This document shows, in pieces, positions 48,998-64,000 of a stretch of 64,000 nucleotides of DNA (the stretch's first letter is position 1; every line of letters begins with the position of its first letter). The notes beneath the pieces are model-generated. The model saw only the letters and a list, made by a program, of their open reading frames with translations, was not told the DNA's origin and did no database searches. Position numbers and translations under genes: made by a program. The stretch is taken from the NCBI RefSeq assembly GCF_021155765.1, contig NC_060106.1:12488031-12552030 (forward strand), in the 5' to 3' direction. The stretch comes from Diprion similis (Eukaryota; Arthropoda; Insecta; Hymenoptera; Diprionidae).

Positions 48998-50398
48998 TCA
49001 GAAGTCCTCAATCATACGCTTTTTTTTTTCAATGACTTTGCACAATTCTGAATATCTTCGAGCAACTTGGTCATATTCAGTACCACTGAGATCTTGGTAT
49101 AATTTTTTTATTGTTTCTTTTTTCTGTATTTGATCTTCTACATCGGAAATCTCGCTGTCTAAACTGGAACCCAATAATTGATACGCTTCTAGTGTCATTG
49201 GTGTCTCGTGAAACATTTTCAAAATACAGTTCAATTTAGTAATTTTTCCCTGTACTTCGAGTACTTGTGCTTTAGCCAGTAAATTTGATGCATTCTTGAG
49301 TTGTGCGTCATTCATATCACTATATTTCAAATTTATCCATTCACTGAAAAACTTTTTATATTCTAAGATGTCTTTCTCGTACATATCGCATTCTTGTTCG
49401 ATTTTTTGCTTCCATTGTAACTGATCCATTTCAAAAACTTCGGATATTTTTTTATGCCTGTTCAATTCGTCTGTCTTCTTGAATTCCTCTAAATTTCCGC
49501 CCAACACTGTGAACCTGTATACAAAAATAGGTCATGTTTATAATCCCGCGATTTTGTTGTTTGGAAATTAAGATATGAAAAATTTAGCTGTTTGAATTAT
49601 GAAATATATCTAGCAGTTTTCATCATACAACCAACTTTGAAATAAAATTACACCAAACTTAATATCTACGCTGTGAGTCTATCACTTGAAATGTGACTGA
49701 AACTGGAAACTGGTTTATGATGAAAACGAAATAAGTATGTTTGTACAATAATTCTAACCAACAAGAATTCTTTCAGAAAGGATTAACATAGCAACCGTGA
49801 ATACTGTGATTTAATACTTGTTACCTTCTAACTTTTTCAAAATCAGAATTTCGTATCTTGCCAAGATTAGTATATTACTTTAATTCAAGAAGAATGTGAA
49901 TTTTTGACATAATTAGGTTTTCAACTTTAGAATCTAGCTCTACCTTGACAAAAATGCCTGAGCCTTCTTGCGTAGATTACAACTAACTGATTTTTTGATG
50001 CTTAGTTTTTCTTCATAGCTTAAATGAATTTTGGATAAGTTTGTGATTCCCAACAAAGTGATCTTTTCATTTATATCATTCGAATTGTTGGGTAGGTGCA
50101 GGTACTTTTCAACTTCATGGACTGCGATTAACTGTTTCAATTTTTTTGCTGTACTTTGTGGCAATTTTTCATCCCTATTGAACGATGTTTCTATAACACT
50201 TTCATACATCAGTTTCCTAATTGCATAATCAGAAAGTAGACCCTTGCACTTTGCAAATGCTCTGTTTATTTCCTCCAACTGAATAGTGCGTTTCTTAGTG
50301 TTAGTACATCCTACAGGAAATCGCATGGTTCGATTCTTTTGCCCCGAGGATTCCATTGACCAATCTATTGGACAGCGGGTGCTTGTTGAATGAGACAT
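48998..50398 (-). CDS. HAUS4: HAUS augmin-like complex subunit 4
   Basis: Subunit of augmin, which recruits gamma-tubulin to spindle microtubules for branching nucleation. Two exons, 49944-50398 and 48998-49514, phase 2 junction (SR|FTVLGG), 323 aa (human 363). Recognition rests on weak but ordered similarity: LLG-x-LS blocks near the end of the first exon (LGITNLSKIHLSYEEKLSIK, then LRKKAQAFL, compared with human LGLEKADLLELMPLSEDF and LKKKCFTLL), and a C-terminal match of YxxLxxxEFDxLxxxYxxLxxxxExKRxxLxEF type (YQDLSGTEYDQVARRYSELC then EKKKRMIEDF). The second exon is predicted coiled coil. An internal ATG at 49507 is in the same frame but not the start. The 3' end converges on ZCCHC9 with under 300 bases between stops. 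The main alternative is another coiled-coil mitotic protein. Confidence 0.78.
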
Positions 50399-51290
50399 CA
50401 GCGATATTCCTGATATGTCTGTAAATAATTATTTCACTAGCAATGAAAACAAGTGGAAGCTGACAAGGTTGTCTATACAAAATTTTTTGTATATATATGT
50501 GCATAAGCGCTGACTAAAGACGGTTACCCTAATGGGGTTTTGTGTATCTTATGGGATTGTATTTTAGATGGCTTCCGAGGTAAGGAAGCTACCGGATTGC
50601 TAATATGTCATCTCATAGCCCCAGGTCGACTTATCCGCAGAATACCCGTCAAGAAAATTTGCCCAAGGGTAAACGTCTTTAAATTTTTCCGTCAACGGCA
50701 TAAGTAGTAGTCAGTTTTCAGTACAACTTCAATAATAAATTACCGCCGATCTTCTGTAGACCAATTTCAATTTAGTCTAATATTAGAACGACATTTATAA
50801 CTTGAACTCACTTGAAACTTGACTGACACCGCTGTAACTGGACATGTTGCAGTTGTTTTTTGTTTGCGGTATCTTAAATAAATTTAAAGCAATATTTTCA
50901 GCTCCTGTATTTTTAAAATGTCAACGGACTTGTAGAACAGTGCGCCAGACCGGAAATCAACGATGTTAGAGAATGGTGATCATCGGATCACCCGGATCAC
51001 CACTAGTTCGAACGAAGCACTCGCAGTCAGTCAACGCGTTCAGGTTACTTTTTGTATTTTCACTTTATCTTTTGGATGAGATTGTAGATGGCGTGTCAGT
51101 CGTTCCCATCAAATTGACATGTAATTTGACGTAACAATCAACCTTCTATACTCAGCTATTTAACCCATGGTATCGTGTTGGAAGTCTTGACATTTGGCGA
51201 TAGCTTATCGAGTTGCGTGCGGTGTATAGATCCGTGGTTGTGTGTACGAAATTGGTGAAGAATGATGTAAATGCGAGTATAACGGCGAAG
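50399..51290. promoter_or_regulatory. Divergent promoter region, HAUS4 and GBF1
   Basis: 892 bases between the start codons of two divergent genes; no TATA box or repeat stands out. The 5' leader of GBF1 must contain or end near 51200-51290. Confidence 0.5.
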
Positions 51291-54200
51291 ATGAACATCG
51301 GGAAGATGGGCTGCCCCGGGGGCGGCCTTTACGTGGTTGAGGGCGAGGTCAGCCTCCTCATGACAGCGATGCGTCGAGGTGCCCGATGGTCTTCGCATTC
51401 CCATCAGGTTAGACGGGTCACGTCAGCTGATCTACCTCTTCGTATGTCTGTCTTATCTCATGGTATAGCCAATTCCACCGTTCAACAATAAATAACTTCA
51501 TTCAACGTCTGCAGCAGGCAGGCTTGGAAATTTAAATTATGCATTTACCAGTCAGCGTTAATGTATTTCCTAAAGTCTCAATTGTGTACTTCTGTTAATT
51601 CATACATATAGTTTTGAAGTGAGCAGGCATTTTTTTCTTAGTTTCTTCATATGTATGTTACAGAGTTATTGAACTGATTGTGCCTGATTTGACCTTAGTT
51701 CGTAATTCATGTCCAGAACATGTGAAATATTCTCTCAATCTTGGAATGTCTCAATGATTTATTAATGATTAGCAGCTGGATGTGGATTGCGAATACATTC
51801 TTATAATTTGCAATATCATTATCATGCAGTAATAATATATTCCATAGAAAACTGTCAAATCTTTGATAGTTGGATGATACGGTAACCTTGAAACCTTAGG
51901 ATCAGCAAGAATTTTTATCGTTTTCACAGAAAATTCGTTATATATTTTGTAATGTATTCAAAAATTTAAACTTTTCTACAAAGTCTCCCAACAGTAAAGT
52001 GGCATTGTGTTTACTTGAAAATAACACTGTAATATTGAGAAAAATTTGAATTTTTATGTTGTTTAGCGGAATTAACAGAATGATCTTCGATCACGAGAAA
52101 ATACTGATATTCTTACATTAGAATTGAATAACAGACATGTAGAATAGATACAAATATTGCAAGTGCCTATTTATATTTGAAGATAATACCAAATATCACT
52201 AGTTACTATAATTGTATATAAAATTTCATCACTGCTGTCATTTCAAAATCTTATGAATATGATTGCACCCGTAGGATGAAGACCAGGATACGCTGATGAA
52301 AGGCCTAGCAAGTTTGAAAGAAGCGTTGAATGATGCTGATAATTTAGCCCATCTTGAACCCAGTGTATTTCTGGCCCCATTTCTTGAAGTCATCAGGTCT
52401 GAAGAGACAACCGGCCCAGTTACTAGTCTAGCACTATCAGCGGTTAATAAGATTATATCCTATGGCCTCATTGGTAAGCATGTACTGGCTACTTGCATTG
52501 TCTATCTTGTTCTGGGATATCCGAGTATAGTAATCTGTCTTAATCTGAAAAAGCAAATAAGTTGTCAATTTGACAGATCTAATAATGTAAGGTTTACTCA
52601 TTTGAATGTTAGATCCTGATCACAACGCAGTAGCTCCTTGCGTTGAATCTGTAGCTGATGCTGTAACTCATGCAAGATTTGTGGGAACGGATGCTTCAGG
52701 AGATGGAGTGGTCCTTATGCGTATTCTGCAAGTTCTACGAGGTCTTGTGCTCTCACCTGCCGGCAACTTTCTTTCAAACGAAAGTGTTTGTGAAATTATG
52801 CTGAGCTGCTTTAGAATATGCTTTGAAACAAGGCTCAGTGGTAATTTTCTCAACTATTAGTAAATCAGGAACCTGTTGCATTATCTTTAATCTAATCAAA
52901 GACTGTATTGTGGTATTTTAGAGTTGCTTAGGAGAACTGCAGAACACTGTTTGAGGGATATGGTGCAGCATCTCTTCACCAGACTACCGCAATTTGCAGA
53001 TGATACTAGGGTTCTTTTGAACATGAAAGTCAGTACTTGAATGCCGAGTGGTATCGTTAGCAATGTTATACATTTAAATACCTAGCCTAAACATGGAAAT
53101 AAGCCACTTCGGCGTCTTCACTTCATTGTTTTCACGTTTAGGTCCGGTATGGTTTTTAGCTATGAAGCTATGAACAAAAATTTTACATTCAACTCTACTA
53201 ACCAATGTGTATTTTATATGTATTTAGAAAATGAGAACCAATGGCATGGAGAATACCCGTACTAAAAATAGAAAGAATAAAATTCACGTTAAACAGAAAT
53301 CTAAACTATCCCCTGATGATGATGAAAATGAGACACAACTTCTCAGTCCTGTTGAAAGAGTTAGAGCCAGTCATTTATCAACAACACCGATTACACCATC
53401 GAGTAATATTGTCGATATGCAAGGATCACTAGATCGTGGAACCCCAGACAGGGCTGATGACGAAAAAAGTGAAAACAAAATTAATGTGACTGAAACTGAA
53501 GCGAAAACAGAAGATTCCGACAAAAATCAACTCAATACACTGACTAGCATTGATCAGGATAATTCAAAAGATCCCGTTAAAAATGACGAATCTGCCAAAA
53601 TTGAAAATAAAGAAGGCCTAGAACCAGCGTTACCAAATGATGCAGAAAAAGAAAGTGAGCATAAGGCCGATGAAGCTAAAATTGTACCTGATGATCAAGA
53701 TAAATCTTCCGTCAAACAAAATCCAAGTATTCCTCAGGGTATGTTAAATCAAGTAATGATAATAATAGTTTATTTTCCGGTTTGGTTAAATGTTTTTCTC
53801 AATAGCAAAAACAAATGAATTCTGCATTTAAGATAGCTAGTTGGACTAAAAGCTTACAAAATTCAGAATTCTTAGACTAATAATATCGATCCCAAATTTT
53901 AGGGGATACACCACCGGAAGTAAAAGAAGAATCAGTAAATTTGGTGCAATCTCCAACTGGAAGTGTGGAGGACTTGTCTATAGACGATAATAGTAATATG
54001 AATAAGGAAGTTGGATTGCCAAAAATGAAGGAGGATGCAGAGCTTCCAGAAGAATATGTTAACACTCAGGGAGTGAGATTTACACCTCTCCAACAGTTGG
54101 CACCCTATGGAGCGTTATGTATTCGGGAACTCTTTAGATTTCTAGTTTCTCTTTGCAGTCCTCTGGACAAACAAAACACTGAAGTAATGATGCACTTAGG

Positions 54201-57200
54201 GCTCAGTTTGCTGCAGGTAACATTGGAAGTGTCCGCAGATACTCTTGCCAATTTCCCATCACTACTTTCTCTCGTCAAAGATGACTTATGCAGAAATTTG
54301 ATCTTGGTAATTAAATAATTCTTACATTGCGGCTTAATTTGATTTGATACCTAAGAATTGACTTTCTTTTTTTGTACTCATTTGTGCAGTATCAATTTTA
54401 TGGCTTAACTCTTTTCTTTCCAAATCTAGCTATTGGGGTCTGATAGGCTATCAATCCTTGCAGCAGATCTTCAAGTTTCATTTTTGCTATTTGAATCATT
54501 AAGAGAGTATCTCAAATTTCAAATGGAGTATTACTTCACAAAGTTGATGGAACTTGTAAATTCAGATTCAAATAGAATAACGTATGAACAGCGAGAGTTA
54601 GCATTGGGTAAGTTTTTACCGCTGAATATTTCCACAGTTCAACCACAAGAAAATAGAACTTTAAAATCAAATTTTGACAATCAATAATTATCCGTTGTTG
54701 CAGAAGCCATAGTGAGGCTATGGCGGATACCTGGTTTGCCAGCAGAATTATATCTTAATTATGACTGTGGACTCTATTCTAAAAATCTTTACGAAGATCT
54801 TACAAAGTTACTTTCAAAGGTAAATCAAAATCCAAGTATTTTGATGACAATTTCTTTATCACTTCCCACAACTTAGCATTTATGATTACCATTATATTCA
54901 CATTTGTATCCTGTATAGTACGTATATGTAATAATAAATTTGCCTGAACTATCTTATAGGTAAATTAATCGTAATGTTTCAGAATGCTTCAACAGTGTCA
55001 GGTAGTATGCACAGTATACTACTGATATCGTTAGATGCGTTGATAATGTTGATCGAAGGAATTGAGTCCAGGTGTAAGGGAGTCGAAGAACAACGAAGAA
55101 TTTCTCGACATCCACCGTCACAAAATTTACCTACTAGAGATGAGTTACTTGCAACCAAAGCTAACAAGAGAGTAAGTTCAAATAATGTGAATTACCGTTT
55201 ATCAGGTCTTCTGTACAACTATTAGTTAACAGATTTTTTGACACTTTTTCACAGTGGCTAGTCCTTGGAACTGAACAGTTCAATGCCAAACCTAAGTCTG
55301 GAATCAATGTTCTTGCTGAAAAGGGCTTACTTGGGGGTACAATAGGTCGTCCAGATCCACAGAAAATTGCTAAACTATTGAGAGAAAATCCGGGTCTTGA
55401 CAAAAAAGAAATAGGAGATTACATTAGCAGGAGAGATAACAGAGAAGTGCTACAAAGCTTTGTCGAGAGCTTCGATTTTCAACAGACGCGCATTGATCAG
55501 GCTCTTCGATTCTATTTAGAGTCTTTTCGACTCCCTGGAGAAGCACCACTCATCTCACTACTGCTTGAAAAGTTTGCTGAACACTGGCATGTAAGTGAAA
55601 TATGATTTATTGATTCGTTATTTAATATCGAGAATTTTTCAACTGCTTGTCTATGCGTATAGTAGTAATATAATCGTTGATTAAAAGGTGTAGGTACTTA
55701 GTATACCGATCAGAAGTGTTATAGGCAAAAACATGGCATTTAATTCCTCATTATCTCTTAACATATACCAATGAAATCAGCTTATTTGAAATTACTGAAC
55801 AAGAGAAGCCGTAGTTTGGTGCAGAATAGCAACAATTACTGAAGTTTGACAAGTTTTTAAATTGCCATTTTTTAGACTAGCAATGGAAAACCATTTGCTT
55901 CTGCTGATGCTGCTTTCACGTTGGCCTATGCTATAATCATGTTGAATGTAGACCAACACAACCATAATGCCAAACGACAGGGTAACCCTATGACTGCAGA
56001 AGAGTTCAAGAAAAATTTGAAAAAGGTTAACGGTGATGCTGATTTTGACCAAGATATGTTAGATGAAATTTACACAGCTATTAAGTGAGTGCAATAAAAT
56101 TTACTTTTACGGATCTGTCAGTCTTGTCGTTTATCTGGTTGAAAACATTGTGATCATTTATTAAACCACTATATTTTTAGGAGTGAAGAAATAGTCATGC
56201 CAGCTGAACAAACTGGGTTAGTGAAAGATAACTACTTGTGGAAAGTGTTACTCCGTAGAGGCACTGGACCCGAGAGTACCTACTTAAAAGTCGGTAGAAG
56301 AGGAGAACTTGTTGACAGGGATTTGGCCGTACATGCTTGGGCACCTGTTGTAACTGCTCTATGTAGAGCCTATAAAGAAGCTTCAAACAAACCTTTACAG
56401 CGCAAAGTTGCTCAAGCATTCCTAAGGTGAGGACATAGTGTTCCTGTTTTCGCATCGTCATCAAAACCTTTCTACAATCATTATCTTGCAATTTTCTTAC
56501 CCACACAGGTGTGCCTCGATCAGTGCCCACTATGGAATGAGTAGTGATTTAGATACATTGGTTGTCAGTCTATGTGAATTCACAGGGCTGGCTACAGGGG
56601 GTGAGCCTGAACAGCTGATTCTCCAGTTAGGAGGCAGTGGTCGTAGTCAATTAGCCGCACGTACTCTTTTTGAGGTAACGCATCGGCATGGAGATGCATT
56701 GAGAGCATCTTGGAGAAACGTCGTAGATTGCTTGCAAGCTGTTTATAAAGCTAAACTGCTGCCGAGAATTCTTACGGAAGGTGAAGACTTCCTTGATCTA
56801 TCGGGGAAAGTATCCCTGATTCGAAAGAACGTCACTCCCAGAGCACCTCCTGTTGAACAAAGCATTTTTTCCAGCCTGTATTCGTACATTGCACCAGATG
56901 CATCTCGAGTTCCACCCGCTGCAGAGGCCACTGCTCGCAAGAGAGCAACGCAGTGCATAACTGATTGTAGACTTGAATTGATTATTGCTGAAAGTAAATT
57001 TCTACAGGTAAAAAATTTTTTGTCTGCCTTCAATATATTCGGATCAATAACTGAATCTGTATAATACGATTTTAATAAACGTAAATAATGTACTTTCAGG
57101 TGGAATCACTCCGATCTTTTGTGGGAGCACTAGTCGCAGCAAATCCCCACGACGAGGACCTTTCAGTTTTTCTTCTCGAAATTCTTCTTAAAATTACGAT

Positions 57201-59469
57201 TCAAAATCGTGATAGAGTAATGTGCATTTGGCCAATTGTTCAAGCACACATCGAAGGATTGTTAACCAAGGCTGCCCGAGAGAACCATGCGTATCTGCTT
57301 GAAAGAGTTGCTGTTGGAATGTTAAGATTAGCAATTAGATTGTTGCGCGGCGAGGAATTGGCTGGTGCTGTTTTACCACCTCTAACACCGCTAACCCACT
57401 TACCTTCGGCAACAACTGCTACCTTGGCGAGGCAACTTGCATATGGATTATTCGAACTTTTAAAAACTGGTGCTGCCAACATCCATACCACGGAAGATTG
57501 GAAAGTTGTTTTTAGTTTATTAGAATGTGTGGGTGCTGGAGCATTAGCTCCAAAACATAACAATACAGTTTTAGATGATGCACCTAGTAGAACTTCAGTT
57601 TTGGATCCAAGACCTGTTAGTCCTATACCAGAATGGGTATTGGTTTCTCCTACTGGCACAGAAGCTCCCTTGCCAGTCACTGCCGATACAATAGTCTTGG
57701 ACAGAGATCTACATGATCATGATCCAGCAGCTCTCGTCAAATGTTGTGAAAGCCTTGCATTCTTAGTAAGGGATGTTGCTCATGTCACTCCGTTCAACTT
57801 TGAACTGTGCGTGCGCTGCGTTAGAACGTTTGCGGAGGCTGTTTTAGTCAGTGCAGGAAAACGTCATAAGGCTCATAGCGTTCAGGAAGAACCAGCTGGA
57901 TATCAACAAACCCCCATTCAATTATTGGATTTGATGCATACTCTGCACACACGAACTGCTCAAGTATTCCGTTGGTGGGCTGAAGAAGGAGGGGCTGCAG
58001 AAGGAGTTTCTTTGTGGCCACAGGGATGGCGACCGTTATTGCAAGGAATAGCAAGACTATGTTGCGATGCCCGTAGATCTGTTCGTACATCGGCTGTAAC
58101 TTACCTGCAGAGGGCTTTGCTCGCTCATGATTTGGCACAGCTGGCTGCAGCAGAATGGTCTCAATGTCTCGAGCATGTTTTATTTCCTTTGCTGGCCCAG
58201 CTTCTGGGTCCAATAGCACCAAATGACCCAATTGGAGTAGAAGAAACTCGAGTAAGAGCAGCAACGTTGCTCTCAAAAGTATTTTTACATCACTTAACTC
58301 CTTTGCTGACACTACCTGGATTCCTGCCAATATGGCTTACGGTTTTAGATTTATTGAAAGCTTACATGTATGCTGATAATAGTGAACTACTTTTCGAAGC
58401 CATTCCAGAATCCTTAAAGAATATGTTGCTGGTTATGGCATCTGCTGGCGTTTTGGCTCCAAGCTCAAACCTTTGGTCACCTACATGGCGAGCGATCGAT
58501 ACTTTTCTACCTAATTTGAAGACGGAACTTTTTCCAGAGCCAGCCCCTCCATCACCTGATCATTCTAAACCACAAGTTGTAACATTACTTGGGCAGCAAC
58601 AACCTTCTTTTCCAAGTCCAATCGCACCACAACCAGATATGTCTTCCCTGAAGCAATCTCCACACCAATCTGAACCCATAGAAGAAACCGCAGATATCTG
58701 TCCATCTCCCTCAGAGTCAGATAAAATTGTGATTGGTGGTACAAATCCGATACCAGGAACTTCGGCATCTTGTGTAACTGAGAATAAGGAGACTCAACAA
58801 GTGATCACTCTTGTAAATCAACCGGCCCCAAGTGTAGCTAGTCCAGTGGCTGTTCAGCCGGTGGCGCAGCAGACCTTCGACATCACTCAAATGCCGACTC
58901 AGCAGACAAATTTCGAACATCAGCAGCAGCACGAGCTTTATTTTCAACATTTGTCTCAGCAGCAAGAATATCAACAGTCAAAATCACATGCGGAATATCT
59001 ATATTCGTCTTTGCATCAAACTGGACTTGATATTGAGACAGCTACACAACAGAATAACCAGCAACAACCTGCTACACAGCAGACTGAAACACAACTTCCG
59101 GTACTTCAACCTCTTCAACCACAGCAACAATATTCACATTTACATCAACAAAAACAGCAGGTGCATCAACAACCGCTCCAATATCCTGGGACAGCCAGTC
59201 CAGTTCATCAAATGCATCAGGGTTCTCCACCAGTTGTAAGAAATATTTCACTGTTCTTGCTATCCTCAAATTTATGAAATTTCGGGTACTCAAAGAAGAT
59301 TTCAAAATTTAATCCCGTCGAGCACACATGCTTTCGAACTTATCTAAAAATATTCATTTGATTCCAGATGTCGACAGATGCATCCTCATCAGCCACTGTC
59401 TTTAATTCTGCAGCATATTTTTCAGAAGATCCCGCGGCGGATCGTCTTTTCACTGTCACCACGCCGTGA
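51291..59469 (+). CDS. garz: Golgi brefeldin A-resistance factor GBF1 / gartenzwerg (Arf GEF)
   Basis: Large Sec7 guanine-nucleotide exchange factor that activates Arf1 at the cis-Golgi for COPI recruitment. Fifteen exons, 1858 aa (human about 1860): 51291-51407, 52275-52473, 52613-52840, 52922-53028, 53228-53738, 53903-54306, 54430-54607, 54704-54819, 54983-55171, 55255-55590, 55876-56084, 56181-56426, 56509-57007, 57100-59235, 59368-59469. N-terminal DCB domain ([40 protein letters not shown]); HUS region with LNYDCGLYS; Sec7 domain at about 684-870 with catalytic Glu779 in [10 protein letters not shown] and the second motif [15 protein letters not shown] helices; then a Pro/Gln-rich disordered tail from about residue 1510, Gln-rich from about 1675. 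The ATG at 51291 was chosen because [15 protein letters not shown] aligns with IYIIQGEI of human GBF1; 51306 is an alternative. AATAAA at 59540-59545. Confidence 0.97.
51408..52274 (+). other. GBF1 intron 1
   Basis: 867-base AT-rich intron between CATCAG|GTTAGA and CCCGTAG|GATGAA, phase 0. Nothing else recognised in it. Confidence 0.8.
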
Positions 59470-60472
59470 TAACTGTACATTTTTTATGTGTATTGTATCA
59501 TATAATTGTTAATTTTAAGTTTTATCACATCTTCTCTAAAATAAATTAATAGGTCTTGAAAGAAGATGACAAAAGATTAGACGTTTCAGTATCTTTGGCT
59601 TGTATATTTGGCACAGCGATATAATAATAATAACAATATTAATTACACAATAATAATTCTTTGTATATAAAGTTCTCTTTGTCATGGCACTTGGTGAGTA
59701 AATAATTATACAGAATATGATTATATAACATATACAACTCGAAATATATATAAATATACATGTATAAAATATTGATTAACACAAATTTATACAGATTAAG
59801 TGGCCCGCGGACAGGACCCAGTTTATACAGAACACATAGATCCGCGGGTTAGGCTTTACTTTACCGATCTCACCTCAGGCATAAATTTAATAATTTGGTA
59901 TGAATTTCCATATGGAATTTCTATATGTTAATGTTTGCAAATGACTTGAAATTTTCCAAGTAGGTAAATACTCGATTGGTTCTTTCTTATTTAATACAAA
60001 CCAGTCAGTAGACGTAAATAGCTTACCGAAGCATCTTGCCTCCTCTTCGGAGTTCCTATGGTTCTCTAATCTTAGCTGGGCTATAAATAGTGCCCGAAAT
60101 AACAAATATAAGATCAACTGCCCCTTCCCACTATGTTTAATTTAAGCGTAGATTTATAAGTTATAACTAAAAGGGATAGGTGATATGCTGGCACAATAAC
60201 ATGACTACTTATTTGATCATCATGGAACAAGCGACAGGAAATATTACAGTAGCTATGAAGAAAAAAAGAATTATAATTCTACGTTAGAACTCCACGATGC
60301 TTAGACTTGATACCGAAGAGCGTTCGAAATCATATTTTTGTATGAAATTTCATCCTGCTTACGAAACCTTCACAGTTTTAGTTACGTATCCCTTGTAAGT
60401 ATAGCAATCCATGGCATTATAAGTACACGAACGTTAAGGTACGAATGTGTAAACAAATAGTGCAGTAAGTAA
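59470..60472. other. Convergent 3' region, GBF1 and ZCCHC24
   Basis: About 1 kb between the two stop codons, made of the 3' UTR of GBF1 on the left and that of ZCCHC24 on the right. Contains a polyadenylation signal for GBF1 at 59540; no gene seen. Confidence 0.7.
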
Positions 60473-63772
<3,300 letters not shown>

Positions 63773-64000
63773 TCATTCTGCGACGTGAATATGCATAAAT
63801 AAGCGTCGAAACGCTACTTTTCACGGATTTCCGTGCATTCTAATTATAATCGAATGTGTTGTCTCAAGAATTTTTCGGTCGGAAGACTTTTAAAGGATTA
63901 CCTTTGCGGTCCGCGGAGCGGGAGGGTAAATTTAAAATCGCAAGTTGCATCATTGTAATCGCTAATAACCAGAAAGTGGAACTTGCTCTATCAAACTGCT

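Noticed and set aside
57240-59305. Several minus-strand ORFs of 77-160 codons
   Set aside because: All are antisense to the 2.1-kb GBF1 exon; their length reflects codon bias of the real gene.
59797-59880. Possible tRNA or hairpin around CCCGCGGACAGG ... CCGCGGGTT
   Set aside because: The CCGCGG arms pair, but there is no cloverleaf, anticodon stem or T-loop consensus; lies in the GBF1/ZCCHC24 3' region.

Overview
This is a eukaryotic nuclear window from an insect, judging by AT-rich DNA, GT-AG introns of about 60 bp to 1.5 kb, and protein-coding genes whose closest recognisable counterparts are animal genes (Spn, Megator, gartenzwerg, Pvf). A hymenopteran is my guess, but nothing in the sequence proves the order. 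I see no operon, CRISPR array, phage or bacterial-type system.

Layout: (1) 53-9015, plus strand: the 3' part of a neurabin/spinophilin gene (PP1-binding motif, PDZ, coiled coil, SAM). (2) 13391-16038, plus: DNAAF4/DYX1C1, a dynein-arm assembly co-chaperone (CS domain plus TPR). (3) 17752-19606, minus, and 31751-32194, plus: two PDGF/VEGF-family (Pvf-like) growth factor genes, arranged head to head across about 12 kb of gene-poor DNA. (4) 36069-45606, minus: TPR/Megator, the nuclear-basket protein, in 16 exons with two polyglutamine tracts. (5) 46633-48705, plus: ZCCHC9, with four CCHC zinc knuckles. (6) 48998-50398, minus: a diverged HAUS4 (augmin) subunit. (7) 51291-59469, plus: GBF1/gartenzwerg, the Sec7 Arf-GEF, in 15 exons. 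(8) 60473-63748, minus: the 3' part of ZCCHC24, including a 114-bp last exon too short to stand out as an ORF.

The exon chains were assembled by hand from splice signals. In every case the reading phase is kept across all junctions and the summed lengths are multiples of three: GBF1 1858 aa, TPR 2392 aa, DNAAF4 542 aa, ZCCHC9 627 aa, HAUS4 323 aa, and 1440 aa of the neurabin C-terminal part.

Functionally these are mostly unrelated housekeeping genes packed together: TPR/ZCCHC9 and HAUS4/GBF1 share short divergent promoter regions, and ZCCHC9/HAUS4 end convergently. The contrast is the 12 kb around the two growth-factor genes, which is empty of convincing genes and carries several short DNA-transposon remnants. 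The most interesting items are the paired Pvf-like genes with an unusual cysteine pattern, a pogo-type transposon remnant, a probable non-canonical (GC-AG) intron in neurabin, and two short orphan ORFs near the minus-strand Pvf gene.
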